Shown: positions 61,005 through 64,000 of the stretch, piece after piece
Layout of the letters: each line of letters begins with the position of its first letter
Position numbering within the stretch: position 1 is the stretch's first letter
Source of the DNA: Brachynemurus nebulosus
Taxonomy: Eukaryota > Arthropoda > Insecta > Neuroptera > Myrmeleontidae
Length of the DNA: 64,000 nt
Direction: 5' to 3'
Assembly (NCBI GenBank): GCA_035578155.1
Contig: JAPWDM010000016.1
Coordinates: 9,138,544-9,202,543, forward strand
The notes under the pieces: model-generated
Database searches by the model: none
What the model saw: the letters and a program-made list of their open reading frames with translations, nothing else
What the model was told of the DNA's origin: nothing
Made by a program: the position numbers and the translations under genes

Positions 61005-61290
61005 AATGTACGTTTTTACAACTTTTTGATTAGTTGAAAAAAATGATAGAAATAATTTACATGTAGAAAGATTTCAATATTCTTACTTGTAATACATTAA
61101 CTTATGGGCATTCACTTGCTCTTCGTATATGTAAAGTTAATAGTTTGGGTGAAAATGAAATTTTTGTATCTTAACTGTACGTTTTTACAACTTTTTGATT
61201 AGTTGAAAAAAAAATGATAGAAATAATTTACATGTAGGATGATTTCATCTTTACTTATAATTCATTATTATATGTACATTGACATGACTT
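61005..61290. repeat. 169-bp tandem duplication
   Basis: CGTTTTTACAACTTTTTGAT, then TAGTTGAAAAAAA and GATAGAAATAATTTACATGT, begin at 61011 and again at 61180. The second unit is incomplete and diverges after about 110 bp. Confidence 0.8.
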
Positions 61291-61817
61291 TCGTTTAGGT
61301 ATCAAAAATTTCATATTCACTTGTATGTTAAATGTACAATATGTTTCAAATATTTATAAAAAAAAAATAAAAAATAACTAAATGAAAAATTTAAAAAAAA
61401 TTTCTTATATTTCAATATAAACTTTAAAAAACTTCAATAATAATAACTTATTTTATAGTTTTTATCAATTTTGTAACGAATTAAAACAAAAAAATATAAA
61501 AAAAAGTAAAATTTACAACGCTTCTGGTTTCAAATCATTATTATAGATGGTGGTATCTTTTCAAATATCGATGTGTATAGTTGACAAACGTTATGAATGG
61601 ATCGGTCAAAGTATATAAAGCTATTGTGTATATGTGTAAGAGCATTACATTAATAGTTTTGATTTTGACTAAGTTCTGTTCTCTTGAAAATATTATGTTT
61701 TGTTAAGATGATATTTTCAAATAATTTTTGTTTACTGTAGTAACATCGTAAAGGTACGACATCGAAAAATTATGAAAAGGTATAAAGTAAGTGTTTTGGT
61801 ATTAAAAAATATGTTAA
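61291..61817. other. No gene recognised
   Basis: AT-rich, with AGTATATAAAG near 61610 resembling a TATA box but no gene after it. Confidence 0.35.
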
Positions 61818-61869
61818 CATATATTTATATATCTATCTATATCTATATCTATATATATCTATATATATA

Positions 61870-61924
<55 letters not shown>
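61818..61924. repeat. (TATC)n/(TA)n microsatellite
   Basis: TATC-rich at the left, pure TA at the right. Confidence 0.9.
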
Positions 61925-61926
<2 letters not shown>

Positions 61927-62370
61927 TATACATGTAATACGTACATATTGTATAAAAATAAGTTGGTAATGATGGTTGTTTATCCTCATATGCAACTTTA
62001 TATATGAATGTAATTCACAATAATAAATTAAACATTTATTTGAATGTGATAAATATCTGTAAAGAGCATATTGATAAGATTTTTTTTTAAAAAACTATAA
62101 ATTATTAATATGGTCCTCGTCCCTAGACTTGATTGCAGCCAGTACGTTAACAGTTATCTCGATTGCTATGTACTTATTATTTTATAAAGATAATACAGAT
62201 CATAGTTGGGATTACGGTGCTCTAATGGCATAGTTCTGATTCGACACTTTAAGTTAACAATGCCGGGCTGTTAATCGGGATCTGCGTATTGCAGTGGCTA
62301 GGAAGTGGGTGGATAATATATCATATTGTTAATAAATGTTATTATAATTTTATTATGTTAAATGTAAAAT
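61925..62370. other. No gene recognised
   Basis: Contains GTGGGATTACGGTGCTCTAA-like words (62200-62290) that vaguely recall SINE or tRNA-derived sequence. No convincing A and B boxes at the right distance. Confidence 0.3.
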
Positions 62371-62549
<179 letters not shown>

Positions 62550-62751
62550 CAATTTTTATAATTTTTCCATCTTATACTATGTCAAAGCAAGTCCATGGGC
62601 TATAGGTGTTAAGCCTTAGGCTCTTATGTTGCTCTTTTAATAAAGAGTCTGCAACCATTACCATAGGTGAATTTGCCCAAGAAATGAAATTCAACGATAT
62701 GTATGCGATTATGTAGCTTAGTGAAAGAGTAAACCATACGTATGGATTTTT

Positions 62752-64000
62752 CTCAATATCTTTACATTTCGCGGAGTTATAATACCAAATACCAAAAAAT
62801 AGTGGTCTTATTCAAACTTTTTTTTCTCGTAAACTATTATAGATAAAACGATGAAACAAAATCCACATTGTTTGCTATGTCCAGTACTTTATTATATTTT
62901 TTTTTCATTTAAAATGGACATTAAATACCCTTTATGAAATATGAAAAAAAAAATTCATTAAATTTTTTTAGCTACTTGTACAAGAGTGACCACTTTCTTA
63001 TTACTACCAAAAGAAAGCTCGCAAGCACTTCCCTCATCTCCCTGAATTTTATTTTTGTCAAAAGGGTGGAACATATTGAAAAAAAATAAGAACATATATA
63101 TTTGGTGATGTTCATGGTATGTGTATGTGCAGGTACAGGTCAACAAATCTGACTTTACCTCTTCAAGGTCATTAAAAATGCATTCTTAAAGAAGTGAGAT
63201 AGTACTTAATATAAAGAAAAAATGACCTTGAAGCGGCAAAGTCAGATTTGTTGAACTGTTCCTACTTGTTTTTGAATTATGTTTAAGAAATATTTTGAAT
63301 GAATAAATGAATCATTGAATTTTTTTTTTATTAAATGAGAATCTGATGCCTGCTCTACACTCTCGATCGAAGTTCCTCGACGAAGTAAGCGCTAAAGTTG
63401 GCTGAAGTCGGAATACCGTTATGATACCAGCCAGGAAGAACCATGAAATGACCTTTTACACTCTCGTACTCGGTCCACTTTGCGAGAATTGAGAGTAGGC
63501 ATAAGGAATCTAATATGTTTTATCTTCAAAATGTAGACTTTTCTCATATCGGAGTTCTAAGAAACAATTAGTTACGAAAAAAGAACTAACTTCTCTCATT
63601 GTTTTTAACGTATTACTCAGTTCTACAATTATTTCGCAATGAACATCACCAAATATATATGTTTTTATTTTTTTTCAGTATGTTCCACCCTTTTGACAAA
63701 AATAAAATTCAGGGAGGTGAGAGAAGTGCTTGCGAGCTTTCTTTTGGTAGTAATAAGAAAGTGGTCACTCTTGTACAAGTAGCTAAAAAAATCTAATGAA
63801 TTTTTTTTCATATTTTATAAAGGGTATTTAATGTCCATTTTAAATGAATAAAATACATAATAAAGTACTGGACATAGCAAACAATATGGATTTTGTTTCA
63901 TCGTTTTATCTGTAATAGTTTACGAGAAAAAAAAGTTTGAATAAGATCACAATTTTTTAGTATTTGGTATTATAACTTCGCAAAATGTAAAGATATTGAG
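62752..64000. mobile_element. Foldback element at the window edge, arms of at least 363 bp
   Basis: 62752-63115 and 63638-64000 are inverted copies from CTCAATATCTTTACATTT inward to TTGGTGATGTTCAT. The window ends inside the right arm, so the outer limits are unknown. Both arms keep the same 45-residue frame with FHPFDKNKIQG and SACELSFGSNKKVV, on opposite strands. A smaller hairpin (AACAAATCTGACTTTACCTC... 63140-63177 and 63213-63254) lies in the loop. No family recognised. Confidence 0.7.

Noticed and set aside
62200..62300. Possible tRNA or SINE
   Set aside because: A GATTCGACAC word resembles a B box, but no A box at the right distance, no cloverleaf and no tail were found.

Overview
The window looks like AT-rich, repeat-saturated nuclear DNA of an insect. 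The evidence is a partial gene of the insect gustatory-receptor type (4799-5773), errantivirus-like Ty3/gypsy elements with env remnants, P-element-like, Tc1-like, Tigger/pogo-like and hAT-type transposons, and many (TA)n arrays. I cannot name the order or species. No rRNA, tRNA, CRISPR or prokaryotic gene organisation is visible. Apart from the receptor exon and a few decayed gene fragments (6027-6329, 6755-6962, 32415-33055), almost everything that can be explained is transposon-derived.

Left part (1-9.2 kb): dispersed repeats, a TTA-flanked MITE (1476-1935), the receptor exon, SWIM-like and MADF-like remnants, and a hAT-type MITE with a perfect 8-bp target duplication (8160-8947). Then 9256-17948 is a nest of elements. 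The outer element has CCCAGC...GCTGGG ends and sits in a (TA)n array. Inside it are a 4.5-kb P-like element (9803-14311, about 30-bp inverted ends, 9-bp direct repeats) that itself carries a foldback element, a second foldback element (14751-16664) and a TA-flanked element (16760-17714). A Tc1-like remnant and possible further receptor exons follow at 19.1-19.9 kb.

Middle part: gypsy-like element A (20224-26310, minus strand) keeps one LTR, gag, parts of pol and an env fragment. It is broken by stops, deletions and a TTAA-flanked 879-bp element. Then come a hAT-like element between (TA)n arrays, degenerate minisatellites, and three related CCCAG foldback units (29945-31590, 40139-41606, 41607-43575). 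The last two abut exactly head to tail. Between them lie a two-exon coding remnant, tandem repeats with three TGCGCATGCG sites, a 77-bp palindrome with a 1-base centre, and gypsy-like element C (37137-38960) split by a hAT MITE.

Right part: further foldback and hAT elements (44.2-46.4 kb). One (TA)n tract appears to have been cut twice, by a foldback MITE (47434-48066) and by a 3.7-kb TA-flanked element (48131-51874) that contains a LINE 3' part. Gypsy-like element B (about 52250-57600, minus) has the best-preserved pol of the window. A Tigger/pogo-like transposase with a single in-frame stop (58682-60331) lies between tandem-repeat blocks, and a foldback element runs off the right edge.

The most novel signal is the CCCAG family. 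Four copies share terminal sequence, and all four carry a minus-strand reading frame starting near M-x-x-[RK]-x-x-F and containing S-[Q/stop]-KNRRLK. Three of them also share imperfect inverted arms, and at least two have large 50-bp arrays.
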